The notes under the pieces were generated by a model, which saw only the letters and a program-made list of their open reading frames with translations, was not told the origin of the DNA and made no database searches. A DNA stretch of 64,000 bases, taken from the NCBI GenBank assembly GCA_002840685.1, contig PHBU01000007.1, positions 1-64,000 of the forward strand. The letters run 5' to 3'. Source of the stretch: Chloroflexi bacterium HGW-Chloroflexi-6 (lineage in GTDB: Bacteria > Chloroflexota > Anaerolineae > Anaerolineales > Villigracilaceae). The position numbers and the translations under genes are program-made. Of the stretch, positions 26,199 through 36,294 are shown piece after piece (the stretch's first letter is position 1; each line of letters starts with the position of its first letter).

Positions 26199-29100
26199 TT
26201 ATCCCGGCAAAAACTTGCCATCCAAAACATCGATCACGCGTTTGTTCAACCGGTCGAGCACTTCCATCAGGCGTTCCTGCCAGTCGGGGTCTTTCAGGAA
26301 GGTGCACCAGTAGGCATTCTTGCCGCCGCGCACACCGGGGCCGAGATCAGAGAGCACACGCTGTGACATATGCTCGGTCAGGGCCGGGTAGCGCAGGGCG
26401 ATCTGGCTGCTTTCGGCGTTGACCGAGAGCAGCCCGGCTGCATCGGCGCGCAGTTTGACCTTCATCTGGAAGAACAGGTTTTGGACCATCTCGGGCAGCG
26501 GTCCGAACCGGTCGCCGAATTCGGCCGCCAGGGCTTCGACGCCCTGCTCGTCGCGCAGGCTGGCCAGGCGCCGATACAGGCGCAGGCGCAGGTCCTGGTT
26601 CGAAACGTAGGATTTCGGAATGCCGATCGCCAGCGGCAGATCGACCGTGACCGGCTCTTTGAGTTCGTCTTCGAAGCTGGCGAAGGGCAGCGCCGTCAGG
26701 GCCTTGACCATTTCGCCGCTTTCCACATCCCCGCTTTCGACTGCCAGCGCGGCAACCTTCAAGCGCCTGACTTCCGCGGCCAGCATGCGCGTGTACAGAT
26801 GGAATCCGACTGCATCGATCTGTCCGCTCTGGCGCACGCCGAGCAGATCGCCTGCGCCGCGGATCTCCAGATCGCGCATGGCGATCGAGTAACCTGCGCC
26901 CAGTTGGGTGTTCTCGGCGATCACTTCCAGGCGTTCCTGGCCGTCGACCGTCGGCGGCTTCTTGCGGTGCCGGAAGAAATAAGCATAGGCGCGCGAAGCG
27001 GCCCGCCCAACCCGCCCGCGCAACTGGTAGAGCTGGGCCAGGCCAAAGGTGTCGGCCCGGTCGACGATCAGCGTGTTGGCGTTCGGGATGTCGAGCCCGC
27101 TTTCGATGATGGTGGTCGAGAGCAGGATGTCGATCCTGGCCTCGCTGAAATCGTGCATCACGTTCGAGAGCTGGTGCTCGTCCATCTGGCCGTGCCCGAC
27201 CCCGATCCGCGCTTCAGGGACGAGTTTCTCGAGGTGCATCTTCATTGCGTGGATGGTCTGGACGCGGTTGTGGACGAAGAAGATCTGCCCACCGCGCTCG
27301 AGTTCACGCAAAATGGCCTGGCGGATGAGCTTGGGCGAGTACGGCCCGATATGGGTAATGACCGGCAGCCGTTCTTCCGGCGGCGTGTTGAGGGTCGAAA
27401 TGTCGCGGACGCCGCTCAAAGCCATGTACAACGTGCGCGGAATGGGAGTCGCCGTCAGCGTCAGCACGTCCACTTCCGTTCGCAGCTTCTTTAAATGTTC
27501 TTTGTGGGTCACCCCGAAGCGCTGTTCCTCGTCGATGATCGCCAGTCCAAGGTCTTTAAACTCGACGTCCTGCGAGATCAGGCGGTGGGTGCCGATCAAA
27601 ATGTCGATCTGCCCGAGCAGCAGCTTGCGGATGATCTCGGTCTGTTCGCGCGGCGAACGGAAGCGCGAAAGCATCTCGACCGTGACCGGGAAGGCCGCCA
27701 GACGCTGTTTGAAGGTTTCATAATGTTGTTGGGCCAGAACGGTGGTCGGCACCAGCACCGCCACCTGCCGGCCGTCCTGAACGGCCTTGAAAGCCGCCCG
27801 CAAGGCGACTTCGGTCTTGCCGTAGCCGACATCCCCGCACAGCAGGCGGTCCATCGGGCGCGCTGTTTCCATGTCGCGCTTGATGGCTTCCAGCGCCGAA
27901 GCCTGGTCGGGCGTTTCAACGTACGGGAAGCTGTCTTCCAGTTCTTTTTGCCAAGCGCTGTCGGCTGAAAAGGCATATCCGCCCACGGTCTGGCGCTTGG
28001 CGTACAGTTCGAGCAACTCCTGGGCCACTTCCTGCACGGCTTCGCGCACGCGCTGCTTGGCATTCGGCCATTCCTGCGTCCCGAGGCGGCTCAGGCTGGG
28101 CGCGCCGCCCTCGCGGCCCACGTAGCGCGTCAGCCGATCGGCCTGATGGACCGGCACGAAGATCTGGGCGTTATCCTGATATTCGACCGCCAGGAACTCG
28201 CGCTCGTGCCCATCCAGCAGGCGCTGCACCAGGCCGGCGAACTTGCCGATCCCAAAATCGACATGCACGATGTAATCGCCGATCTTCAGGTCGGCAAAGG
28301 CCGCTTCGGGCGCTTCGGCTTGCGGGCGCTGGCGGCTGCGCGGCAGGGGCCGTTCCCAGCCGAAAATTTCAGAATCGGTGATGAGATGGATCAGTTGGGA
28401 TTGATCCTGCCCCGAGCGCAGGATGAAGCCTTCGGAGAGCGAGGCGTCGAAGAAGCGGATCTGTTCGGACTCGCCCTGCCCGTGGCCTGGCTCGCGTTGA
28501 TCGGGCGTTTCCCAATCTGTGGCATCTTGCAGCAACTCCTGCAGGCGTTTGCTCTGGCGCGAATGGATCAGCACCTCGTCGCCCTGGGCGGTCAGCGCAA
28601 ACAGATACTCGATGAACGGCTTCAACCGTCCGCCGAAGCGCTGGTCGTGCCCGAAAACGGAGGCCAGGCCGAGGCCTGCGTCCGGGCCTGGGGCCTCCTC
28701 CGCGCTCGAAAAACCCAACGCCAGCGACGGTTTGACCCGGATGGCATCGTTCAGTTCCGACCACGAGAGATACGGCAGCGGGAAGTCCGCGGGCAGGGTG
28801 CCCTCGTTGATGCTTTCCTGCCTGAACCGCACGGCCTGCTCCTCGACCTCGGACGCCATGGTTTCCATCAGGCTGAAATCGTCGGCCAGAATGAGCGCCC
28901 TATGCGGCAGGTAATCGAGCAGCGTTGCCGGGAAGGGGTGCAGGATCGGGATATGAAATTCGGAGAGTTCGGGGCTTTCTGGAAGCTGGAAAGTAGAAAG
29001 GTTGCCACTTTCCACTTTCTCGGTGGGTGTGATGAATTCCCTCGCCGGGGTTACTAAAACTGATTCGAGTTTCGCCAGCGTTCTCTGCGTGGCCGGGTCG

Positions 29101-29744
29101 AAACTGCGGATGGTGTCGAGCTCGTCGCCGAAAAAATCCAGGCGGACGGGGGCGGGCTGGGCGGGCGGCCAGATATCGAGCAAGCCGCCGCGCCGTGAGA
29201 ACTGTCCCGGCCCGGTGACGGTGTCGGCCAGTTCGTAGCCCAACTCGCTCCAGGCGCGGAGCAGGGCTTCGGTCTGGTATTCCTCGTTCAGTTTGAGCCG
29301 TTTGCAGGCTTTGAGAAAATCACGGCGGGGCAGGGTGCGCGTCATCAGCGCCCGCACCGAAGCGACGATGATCGGTGGGATTTCGGGCTTTTGCGCACCG
29401 GGCAGGTGGTAGGCCGAGAGGGCGCTCAACGCATCCAGGCGTTCGCGGCGGGTGTTGACCCCCCAGGCGGCCTGCTCGTAAAAGAGCGGATTGGGCTCGG
29501 CGAATAAATAGCGTTTGGCGCCCGGCAGCCAGAAAGCCAGTTCATCGTGCAGGGCGGTGGCATGGTCGGCGCGGTCGGTCAGTAACAGGATCGGCTGGCC
29601 CAGATCGCCATGCAGGGCGGCCAGGGTTGGCAGCCGCGCCGCGCGCGGCAGTCCCAGCCCGGGCAGGGGCTTGCCGCCGCGGACTTGGGCGAGGAAGGAT
29701 TGATATTCAGGAGTCGAGCGAAGGGATGTGAGAAGAAGTTCCAT
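26199..29744 (-). CDS. mfd: transcription-repair coupling factor
   Basis: MDRLLCGDVGYGKTEVALRAAFKAV, DEEQRFGVTHKEHLK, LTATPIPRTLYMALSGVRD. Confidence 0.97.
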   Translation of the reverse strand: MELLLTSLRSTPEYQSFLAQVRGGKPLPGLGLPRAARLPTLAALHGDLGQPILLLTDRADHATALHDELAFWLPGAKRYLFAEPNPLFYEQAAWGVNTRRERLDALSALSAYHLPGAQKPEIPPIIVASVRALMTRTLPRRDFLKACKRLKLNEEYQTEALLRAWSELGYELADTVTGPGQFSRRGGLLDIWPPAQPAPVRLDFFGDELDTIRSFDPATQRTLAKLESVLVTPAREFITPTEKVESGNLSTFQLPESPELSEFHIPILHPFPATLLDYLPHRALILADDFSLMETMASEVEEQAVRFRQESINEGTLPADFPLPYLSWSELNDAIRVKPSLALGFSSAEEAPGPDAGLGLASVFGHDQRFGGRLKPFIEYLFALTAQGDEVLIHSRQSKRLQELLQDATDWETPDQREPGHGQGESEQIRFFDASLSEGFILRSGQDQSQLIHLITDSEIFGWERPLPRSRQRPQAEAPEAAFADLKIGDYIVHVDFGIGKFAGLVQRLLDGHEREFLAVEYQDNAQIFVPVHQADRLTRYVGREGGAPSLSRLGTQEWPNAKQRVREAVQEVAQELLELYAKRQTVGGYAFSADSAWQKELEDSFPYVETPDQASALEAIKRDMETARPMDRLLCGDVGYGKTEVALRAAFKAVQDGRQVAVLVPTTVLAQQHYETFKQRLAAFPVTVEMLSRFRSPREQTEIIRKLLLGQIDILIGTHRLISQDVEFKDLGLAIIDEEQRFGVTHKEHLKKLRTEVDVLTLTATPIPRTLYMALSGVRDISTLNTPPEERLPVITHIGPYSPKLIRQAILRELERGGQIFFVHNRVQTIHAMKMHLEKLVPEARIGVGHGQMDEHQLSNVMHDFSEARIDILLSTTIIESGLDIPNANTLIVDRADTFGLAQLYQLRGRVGRAASRAYAYFFRHRKKPPTVDGQERLEVIAENTQLGAGYSIAMRDLEIRGAGDLLGVRQSGQIDAVGFHLYTRMLAAEVRRLKVAALAVESGDVESGEMVKALTALPFASFEDELKEPVTVDLPLAIGIPKSYVSNQDLRLRLYRRLASLRDEQGVEALAAEFGDRFGPLPEMVQNLFFQMKVKLRADAAGLLSVNAESSQIALRYPALTEHMSQRVLSDLGPGVRGGKNAYWCTFLKDPDWQERLMEVLDRLNKRVIDVLDGKFLPG

Positions 29745-29833
29745 CAGGCGTTTTCCCGTGAACAAGGCAATCGTTAAGTATACAGCAAAATGTTCAGGTA
29801 CGCTTATTTTTTTCCGGGAAAACCCGGCAGTGA

Positions 29834-30144
29834 TTGTCATTTCGAGCCGTTTTTGGCGAGAAATCTTATGCATGGGGATGGGAAGATTTCCACCTTACGG
29901 GCACGATGTTGCTCAGGGCGATTGCATCTAAATCCAGATTTGCTATGATTTTGCAGATTCGCCAACGGGCTAAAGCCCTGGCTCATTACATGGAAGCCCC
30001 TTTGGGGCTTAAGGCACCAGTCCGAAGGACTTTCATGCCATGAGTAGGGGCTTTAGCCGCGCCGATACCGGCAAAAATTGATGATTTCCAACGAAAAATT
30101 AGATGCGATTGCCCTGCGATATCGCTCGGCGCTCGAAATGACAA
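29834..30144. repeat. composite element with three nested inverted repeats, outer ends TTGTCATTTCGAGC / GCTCGAAATGACAA
   Basis: 14 bp perfect outer arms; middle arms AGGGCGATTGCATCTAA / TTAGATGCGATTGCCCT; inner CGGGCTAAAGCCC / GGGGCTTTAGCCGCG. Confidence 0.85.
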
Positions 30145-30172
30145 AGCTCCAATAAGTGTATAATCCGCGTTT

Positions 30173-31003
30173 GTGAACATCACGCACCCGCGCCACGCAC
30201 CCAAAAAGCCGCTCGGACAAATCACCCGCGGCAAAACGGCCCGCAATCGCCTGCGCCCGGTCGATAACTTTTTCCTAAAATACGATCCCGGCCTGCTGAC
30301 CCGCTGCGACGGCGATTTTGCCAAAGCCCTGTTCGTCGACCTGGGATACGGGGCCGAGGCGGTCACCACGCTTGAGACGGCCTCCCGTTTTCGCAAGCTT
30401 AATCCGGGCCTGGGCATTCTGGGGATCGAGATCGAACCGGAACGGGTGGCGCGCGCCCTGCCCTTCGCCGATGAACGGACATTTTTCCGGCTAGGCGGCT
30501 TCAATATCCCGCTTTTATCCGGCGAATCTATCCGCGCCATTCGGGCTTTCAACGTTTTGCGCCAGTACGAAGAAGCGGATGTGCTCCCGGCCTGGGCCCA
30601 GATGGCGCGCGGGGTCTTGCCGGGCGGGCTGCTGGTCGAAGGCACCTCCAACCCGTTTGGCAGTATCCTGGCGGCGAACGTCCTGCGCCGCGTGGACGAT
30701 GAATCCGCTCCGTGGCGGCGGGAGGCTCTCGTTTTTTACACCAATTTCCGGCTGGGGTTCGACCCGGCCGAATTCCAGACCATTTTGCCCAAGAACTACA
30801 TCCACCGCGTTGTTGCGGGTGAGACGATATATAATTTCTTCGAGGCTTGGAAGGCCAGCGCCGCCGAAAGCGCCCCGATACGGACGTTTGGCCTGCGCCC
30901 GTGGTTTGTTGCCAGCGCCGATGGCCTGGCGCGGCGTGGCTACCGGGTCCGCATGCAGAAGAAGTGGCTCAACCGTGGCTGGCTGGTGGTTGAAAACATA
31001 TAA
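30173..31003 (+). CDS. SAM-dependent methyltransferase-like protein
   Basis: ALFVDLGYGAEAVTTLETASRFRKLNPGLGILGIEIEPERV. Confidence 0.65.
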   Translation: MNITHPRHAPKKPLGQITRGKTARNRLRPVDNFFLKYDPGLLTRCDGDFAKALFVDLGYGAEAVTTLETASRFRKLNPGLGILGIEIEPERVARALPFADERTFFRLGGFNIPLLSGESIRAIRAFNVLRQYEEADVLPAWAQMARGVLPGGLLVEGTSNPFGSILAANVLRRVDDESAPWRREALVFYTNFRLGFDPAEFQTILPKNYIHRVVAGETIYNFFEAWKASAAESAPIRTFGLRPWFVASADGLARRGYRVRMQKKWLNRGWLVVENI

Positions 31004-31009
31004 AAAGGA

Positions 31010-32362
31010 ATGAACATGGAAGAAAATACCAACAGACCGACCGGCATGTTTGCTTTTATCGTTATCTGGATCGGGCAACTGGTCTCGGTGCTGGCCTCCA
31101 GCATGAGCCACTTTGCGCTGACGATCTGGATGTACCAGCAGACCCAAAGCGCCCTGGCGATGGCCTGGATGCAGGTCTGCTTCATCGTCCCTTTTCTGCT
31201 GATCTCGCCTTTTGCGGGGGTGATGGTTGACCGCTACAACCGCAAGCTGATGATGATGATCAGCGACCTGGCGGCCATTCTGGCGACAGGCACGATCTTC
31301 ATCCTGTATTCGTTGGGGATGCTCGAATTCTGGCACCTCTACATCGCAGCCGTGCTGAATGGGATCGGCAATACCTTCCAGTGGCCGGCCTATTCGGCGG
31401 CCATCAGCACCATGATCCCCAAAGAGCAATTGGGGCGCGCCAACGGTCTGATGTCGCTGATGGAAGCCGGGCCGGGCGTGCTGGCTCCGCTGCTGGCCGG
31501 GGCTTTGCTGCCCTTTATTGGCTTAACCGGCATCCTCGGGATTGATGTGGTCACGTTCTTCTTCGCGATCGGCGCATTGTTGTTTGTCCACATTCCTCAG
31601 CCGCGCAAAACCGAGGAAGGCCAGAAGGAATCAGGCAACATCTGGAGCGAGGCCGCCTACGGGTTTACTTACATCTTTGCCCGCCCCAGTTTGTTGGGGC
31701 TGCAACTGGTCTTTTTCTTTGGAAATCTGTTCAGCGGCATCGGCTTTACGGTGATGGCCCCCATGATCCTGGCGCGCACGGATAGCAACAGCCTGATCTT
31801 TGGCACGGTTCAAACAGCCGGGGCTATTGGTGCGGTCGCAGGCGGAATCTTAATGAGCGTTTGGGGCGGTTTCAAACGCCGGGTGCATGGCGTTCTGCTT
31901 GGCTGGATCATAAGCAGCCTGGCGGGTATGGCCCTGCTTGGAATTGGCCAGGGTTTGTCCATCTGGATTCCGGCGATGGTGTTTGGGGCCCTGTTTGGGC
32001 CATTGATCAACGCCTCCAACCAGGCCATTTGGCAGGCCAAAGTTGCGCCCGATTTGCAGGGGCGGGTTTTCTCTGCACGGCGGCTGATTGCCTGGTTTGC
32101 CCAGCCCATTGCGCCGATCATTGCCGGAACGCTGGCGGACTTTGCCTTGGAGCCTGCCATGCGCTCGAATGGCGCGATGGCCTCGATCTTTGGCGATCTG
32201 GTTGGCACCGGCCCTGGCGCGGGCATGGGGTTGCTGATGGTCGTTTGCGGTCTGGCTGCCGCTCTGGTCGGTCTGACGGGGTATTTCATCCCGGCCATTC
32301 GCAATGCTGAAGATCTGCTGCCCGACCACGATACGCTCAAAGATGCCGCGCCAGCGCCTTGA
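31010..32362 (+). CDS. MFS transporter
   Basis: FAFIVIWIGQLVSVLASSMSHFALTIWMYQQT; 12-TM MFS pattern. Confidence 0.88.
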   Translation: MNMEENTNRPTGMFAFIVIWIGQLVSVLASSMSHFALTIWMYQQTQSALAMAWMQVCFIVPFLLISPFAGVMVDRYNRKLMMMISDLAAILATGTIFILYSLGMLEFWHLYIAAVLNGIGNTFQWPAYSAAISTMIPKEQLGRANGLMSLMEAGPGVLAPLLAGALLPFIGLTGILGIDVVTFFFAIGALLFVHIPQPRKTEEGQKESGNIWSEAAYGFTYIFARPSLLGLQLVFFFGNLFSGIGFTVMAPMILARTDSNSLIFGTVQTAGAIGAVAGGILMSVWGGFKRRVHGVLLGWIISSLAGMALLGIGQGLSIWIPAMVFGALFGPLINASNQAIWQAKVAPDLQGRVFSARRLIAWFAQPIAPIIAGTLADFALEPAMRSNGAMASIFGDLVGTGPGAGMGLLMVVCGLAAALVGLTGYFIPAIRNAEDLLPDHDTLKDAAPAP

Positions 32363-32436
32363 GCATCCCCCCATCGGTCACAGGGCGACATTCCACAGGG
32401 ATGCCGCCTTTTTTCTTACTGTATAATCACGCCGTT

Positions 32437-33429
32437 ATGCGAAAAATTCTCCTGCTTCTGGTTTTCTTCCTGGCAATCGGATTTTTTATCCTGAGCTTTG
32501 GCGAACTGGAAAACGTTCTGTTGACTTTCGAGCAAAGCGACGGGCGTTTTATCCTGTTGGCTGTGCTGGCGGTGACGGCCTGGGTGCTGATCGAGGCTTA
32601 TATTTATCGCAAGCTTTACCGCCTGATGGATATGGATGAAAATCTGCGCCACCTGATTCTGTTGGCCATGGCAGCCAATTTCATCAATGTGGTTGCGCCG
32701 ACTGGCGGTATCGGTGGTATTGCCGTTTTTACCGACGATGCCCAAAAACGCGGATTGCCGCGCGGCCGCGCTTCTGCGGCGGCGGCCTTGTTCCTGTTTC
32801 TGGATTATGGTGCGTTTATGTGCGTCCTGGCCCTGGGCATCCTGGTGCTTTTCAGGCGCAACAACCTGAATTCCGGTGAACTTTTTGCTTCGGCCATTAT
32901 GGCACTCATTTTTAGCGGATTGGGAGCCTTGCTTTACATCGGCTCCCATTCGGGCCCGCAACTGGAAAAAGTTCTCGGCTGGCTGGCGCACCAGATCAAC
33001 CGCGTGCTGCGCCCTTTTATCCGCCGCGATTATCTGCGCGAGGCGCGTGCCCACGAATTTGCCCAGGAAATTGCCGAGGGCCTGACGATCTTGCGCACCA
33101 ATCATCGCGGCCTGATCGTGCCATTCGTGATGGCGCTGGGCGGCAAAGCGCTGCAGACGCTGGTTTTGATGCTGACGTTTTTGGGTTTCGGGGTGGAATT
33201 CTCTGCCGGGACAGTGATCGCCGGCTTCTCGTTGTTCTATCTGTTCCTGATCGTTTCCCCTACGCCTTCGGGTGTGGGGATCGTCGAAACGCTCCTGCCG
33301 TTGGCGCTGGGTTCCCTGCGGATTGATCTGGAGGAAGCCGTCATCGTCACCCTGGCCTATCGCGGGTTAACCTTCTGGTTGCCGATCGCTCTGGGCGGGG
33401 TGGCTTTCAGGTTGCTGCAAAAAGAATAA
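32437..33429 (+). CDS. flippase-like / lysylphosphatidylglycerol synthase TM-domain family (UPF0104) protein
   Basis: ANFINVVAPTGGIGGIAVFTDDAQKRG; SPTPSGVGIVETLLP. Confidence 0.8.
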   Translation: MRKILLLLVFFLAIGFFILSFGELENVLLTFEQSDGRFILLAVLAVTAWVLIEAYIYRKLYRLMDMDENLRHLILLAMAANFINVVAPTGGIGGIAVFTDDAQKRGLPRGRASAAAALFLFLDYGAFMCVLALGILVLFRRNNLNSGELFASAIMALIFSGLGALLYIGSHSGPQLEKVLGWLAHQINRVLRPFIRRDYLREARAHEFAQEIAEGLTILRTNHRGLIVPFVMALGGKALQTLVLMLTFLGFGVEFSAGTVIAGFSLFYLFLIVSPTPSGVGIVETLLPLALGSLRIDLEEAVIVTLAYRGLTFWLPIALGGVAFRLLQKE

Positions 33430-33431
33430 AC

Positions 33432-34280
33432 CTACCCGGTTGAAAGCATCACCCCGGCGCCGTAGCCGACAACGCGTTCATAATCCCCTGTGACATTGCC
33501 AGAAGTGGCATAATTTAGAATTTTGACGGCATCCGCGCCGAGCGTTTTGGCGGCCCAGAGCGTGGCGGCCAGAGCCCCGATCCCGCAGGCCTGACCTTTT
33601 CCGCTGCGTTCGACTTCGAAGAGCAAATCAGGGTCGAAGGATTCGGCGGCGGAGAGCATGGCCGAATCGAGTTTTTGGGCGGTGGCCTGATCGTAGAAGT
33701 GCGATAGATCGGTCGATGCGACCAGCAGACAGTCCTGTCCGCGCAGGATCTCGGCCAGGGTTTCACCCAGGATGCGAGTGGTATGCGGGTCTTGCTGACG
33801 CACCATGATCGGTATCAGTGAAAATGGCGCGGCCAGAGCCCGCTGCAGGAAGGGCAGTTCGATCTCGAGCGAATGTTCGGGGTCATTGGCGACCGCGGAC
33901 AGCCCAAAGCCGAGCTGCGCTTCGAGACGGGCAGATAGATCGTCGAGCGCGGCGCGGGCTACAGGGATGTCGCCGAGCGGGGTGTGGTAATAGGCATGGG
34001 CTGATGTAATTAACGGGTAGGGATATGGGTGGTGCATCGGTGCGATAACGGCGACCAGGCTGGGGGTCAGCCCGCGGGCGGCGGCAAAGGCATAGCCGGC
34101 GACCGGCCCTGAATAACGGTGCCCGGCGTGCGGGGCCACCAGGCCGATCACTTTTCCCGTGATTTCTTCGATTTTCGCGCGTTCAAGGTAAGAATCGACC
34201 GATTCGGCCAGGCGTTTGGGCTGGCCTTCGTACCATGTTCCGGCGATCGATGATGGGCGGATTTCGGAGACGGTTTGCAT
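33432..34280 (-). CDS. MEMO1 / AmmeMemoRadiSam system protein B family
   Basis: RPSSIAGTWYEG, GLVAPHAGHRYSGPVAGYAF, VASTDLSHFYD. Confidence 0.9.
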   Translation of the reverse strand: MQTVSEIRPSSIAGTWYEGQPKRLAESVDSYLERAKIEEITGKVIGLVAPHAGHRYSGPVAGYAFAAARGLTPSLVAVIAPMHHPYPYPLITSAHAYYHTPLGDIPVARAALDDLSARLEAQLGFGLSAVANDPEHSLEIELPFLQRALAAPFSLIPIMVRQQDPHTTRILGETLAEILRGQDCLLVASTDLSHFYDQATAQKLDSAMLSAAESFDPDLLFEVERSGKGQACGIGALAATLWAAKTLGADAVKILNYATSGNVTGDYERVVGYGAGVMLSTG

Positions 34281-34315
34281 GGAAAAGCCTCCTTTTTATT
34301 TTATTGTAGCATTTT

Positions 34316-34342
34316 GTAGAGCGAGATATTATCTCGCTCTAC
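34316..34342. repeat. 27 nt palindrome overlapping the nudix stop codon
   Basis: GTAGAGCGAGATATTATCTCGCTCTAC. Confidence 0.85.
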
Positions 34343-34853
34343 CCATTTTTGTCTTGTCCAGGATATACCGCGTGGCCTCGAAGGCCAGCGGCGGCAGGTC
34401 TTCGGGCGAAAACCACTCGGCGGCATCGGCGTCGTCGGCGGGCTGGAGCGTGCCGCCTTCGATCTCGGCCTGGTAAAAGATGACAAAGTCGGCCCCGCGC
34501 GGATGTTCGCGGCGGGCATAGATATCGAGCAGGGCGGTGATGCGCACCTCGAGACCGGTCTCTTCAAGACATTCGCGGATGGCGGCCCGGGCGGGGTCTT
34601 CGCCGCCGTTGATGAATCCTGCCGGCAGGGTCCACTGGCCGCGATGGGGTTCATTGACGCGCCGCACCAGCAGGATCTTGCCGTTTTGGACGATCAGCGC
34701 GGCGGCGGCGACTTTGGGGTCGTCAAAGTAGACCCAGCCGCAGGCCGGGCAGACCGGGCGCGACTGGCCGAATTTTTCACGGCTGACGAGTGCGGTGGCA
34801 CACGAGGGGCAAAAACGAATATCTTCCAGGCGCATAATGGGATTGTAACCCAA
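34329..34853 (-). CDS. NUDIX hydrolase with N-terminal zinc ribbon
   Basis: CPSCATALVSREKFGQSRPVCPACGWVYFDDPK; GGEDPARAAIRECLEETGLEV Nudix box. Confidence 0.92.
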   Translation of the reverse strand: MGYNPIMRLEDIRFCPSCATALVSREKFGQSRPVCPACGWVYFDDPKVAAAALIVQNGKILLVRRVNEPHRGQWTLPAGFINGGEDPARAAIRECLEETGLEVRITALLDIYARREHPRGADFVIFYQAEIEGGTLQPADDADAAEWFSPEDLPPLAFEATRYILDKTKMGRAR

Positions 34854-34892
34854 AAAGAAAAACCGCCCGGGTCAGCGGGCGGTCAAGGATGG

Positions 34893-35663
34893 TTACTTTT
34901 TGCTGGCGGTATTTACTTTCCAGCGCTGGTCCGATTGCCAGCGTAAGAAGATGGCCGCGCTGCCGCTGATAAGGGCCAGCGCGCCCAGCACGATCATAAC
35001 CCAACCGGGGATGGGTGGAGCGACGGGCTCAGGATCGGGGAGTGGCTCTTGTACAGGCTGTTCTTCCGGGGCTGGCATTGCTTCCTCGACCGGGGCCGGG
35101 GGCAGCGCTGCAAGTTCCAGGGTAGGTTCTGCCGCCAGGGTCGCTTCAGCGGCCAGTTCAGCGGTAGGTTCGGCGGTCTTGGCGGAGGGTTCCTCAGCTT
35201 CGGCAGCCGGGGCCATTTCGAGGGCGGCTTCTGGCGCAGCATCTTCGGCCGGGTCCCCGCCGCCGCCACCCATGGCGCGGTCAATCGATGGGGCGCCGCC
35301 CATGCCATACGCAATTTGTTGAGAAGCTGCCATGCGCGAAAGCGCCGGCAGGGCGCTGTTGGTTGCGACAGAGAAGAAGAGCAGGAGGCTTGCCAGGGCG
35401 GAGGCCAGGCGGAAGACCGGGAAAATGCGCGGCAGCGGTGGGCGGACGCGTGCGGCAGAAGGTTTCAGGGTGAAATTGCGCGGAGCGCGGCGCTGGGGTA
35501 ACTGGTTCAGCAAGAAACGAGTCTCGCGCAGATCATTGTAGACGGCGCGCAGCTCGGGTTCGATTTTGAGACGGTTTTGCAGGCGCGCAACATCTGCCGG
35601 ATCGAGTTTTTCATCGATCAGGGCAGAAAGTTGTTCAACGTCGCGGAAAGAAGTTTGTGTCAT
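34893..35663 (-). CDS. putative anti-sigma factor, single TM
   Basis: Overlaps the sigma gene; N-terminal SALIDEKLDPADVARLQNRL zf-HC2-like; TM segments. Confidence 0.65.
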   Translation of the reverse strand: MTQTSFRDVEQLSALIDEKLDPADVARLQNRLKIEPELRAVYNDLRETRFLLNQLPQRRAPRNFTLKPSAARVRPPLPRIFPVFRLASALASLLLFFSVATNSALPALSRMAASQQIAYGMGGAPSIDRAMGGGGGDPAEDAAPEAALEMAPAAEAEEPSAKTAEPTAELAAEATLAAEPTLELAALPPAPVEEAMPAPEEQPVQEPLPDPEPVAPPIPGWVMIVLGALALISGSAAIFLRWQSDQRWKVNTASKK

Positions 35664-36268
35664 GCTTGGCTCCCTTCCTCAAGACGAAAAGATGCCGGCA
35701 AAAGTTCCCTGAATCCTTGCAGACATTCGCGCAGGCGCAAGCGGGCGCGCGCCAGGCGGCTTTTGATGGTTCCGAGTGGAGTGCGGATCGAGTCGGCGAT
35801 TTCGCTGTAATCCAAACCCTGAATGTCGGCCAGGACGACGACGGTTCGGAAGTCGGTCGGCAGGGCGTTCAGACAGTGCTGGATGGCGTGTTCCAGTTCG
35901 TCGGCTTCGCTTTTTTGTTCGGGGGTCATGGAGGTGTCGGCCATCCAACGCGGGGATTCGATCTCTTCATCATCGTCGGTGGCGGGTTCGAGCGGGGTGG
36001 TGGGGCGGCGTTGTTTACGGCGCAATTCATCGTAGCAGGCATTGGTAACGGTGCGCAGCAGCCAGGCCTTGAACGATCCGCCGCGGAAACTGGTGATATG
36101 CCGAAAGGCCGAAATGAAGGCCTCCTGGGTGGCGTCGGCGGCCTGGTCTTCGTCGCCAAGGATGCGCAGGGCGGTGTTATAGAGCGAGTCTTGATAAGCC
36201 AGCACCAGCCGGTTGAAGGCATCTAGGTCGCCGTTTTGAGCATCGTGAATCAGGGCATTTTCGTCCAT
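35660..36268 (-). CDS. RNA polymerase sigma-70 factor, ECF subfamily
   Basis: RLVLAYQDSLYNTALRILGDEDQAADATQEAFISAFRHI; GLDYSEIADSIRTPLGTIKSRLARARLRL. Confidence 0.95.
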   Translation of the reverse strand: MDENALIHDAQNGDLDAFNRLVLAYQDSLYNTALRILGDEDQAADATQEAFISAFRHITSFRGGSFKAWLLRTVTNACYDELRRKQRRPTTPLEPATDDDEEIESPRWMADTSMTPEQKSEADELEHAIQHCLNALPTDFRTVVVLADIQGLDYSEIADSIRTPLGTIKSRLARARLRLRECLQGFRELLPASFRLEEGSQA

Positions 36269-36294
36269 ATCAGTATCCAGCCTTTGAACAGCGA

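Noticed and set aside
26370-29057. Long plus-strand ORFs (374 aa and 303 aa) opposite mfd
   Set aside because: Antisense shadows; mfd motifs on the minus strand are unambiguous.
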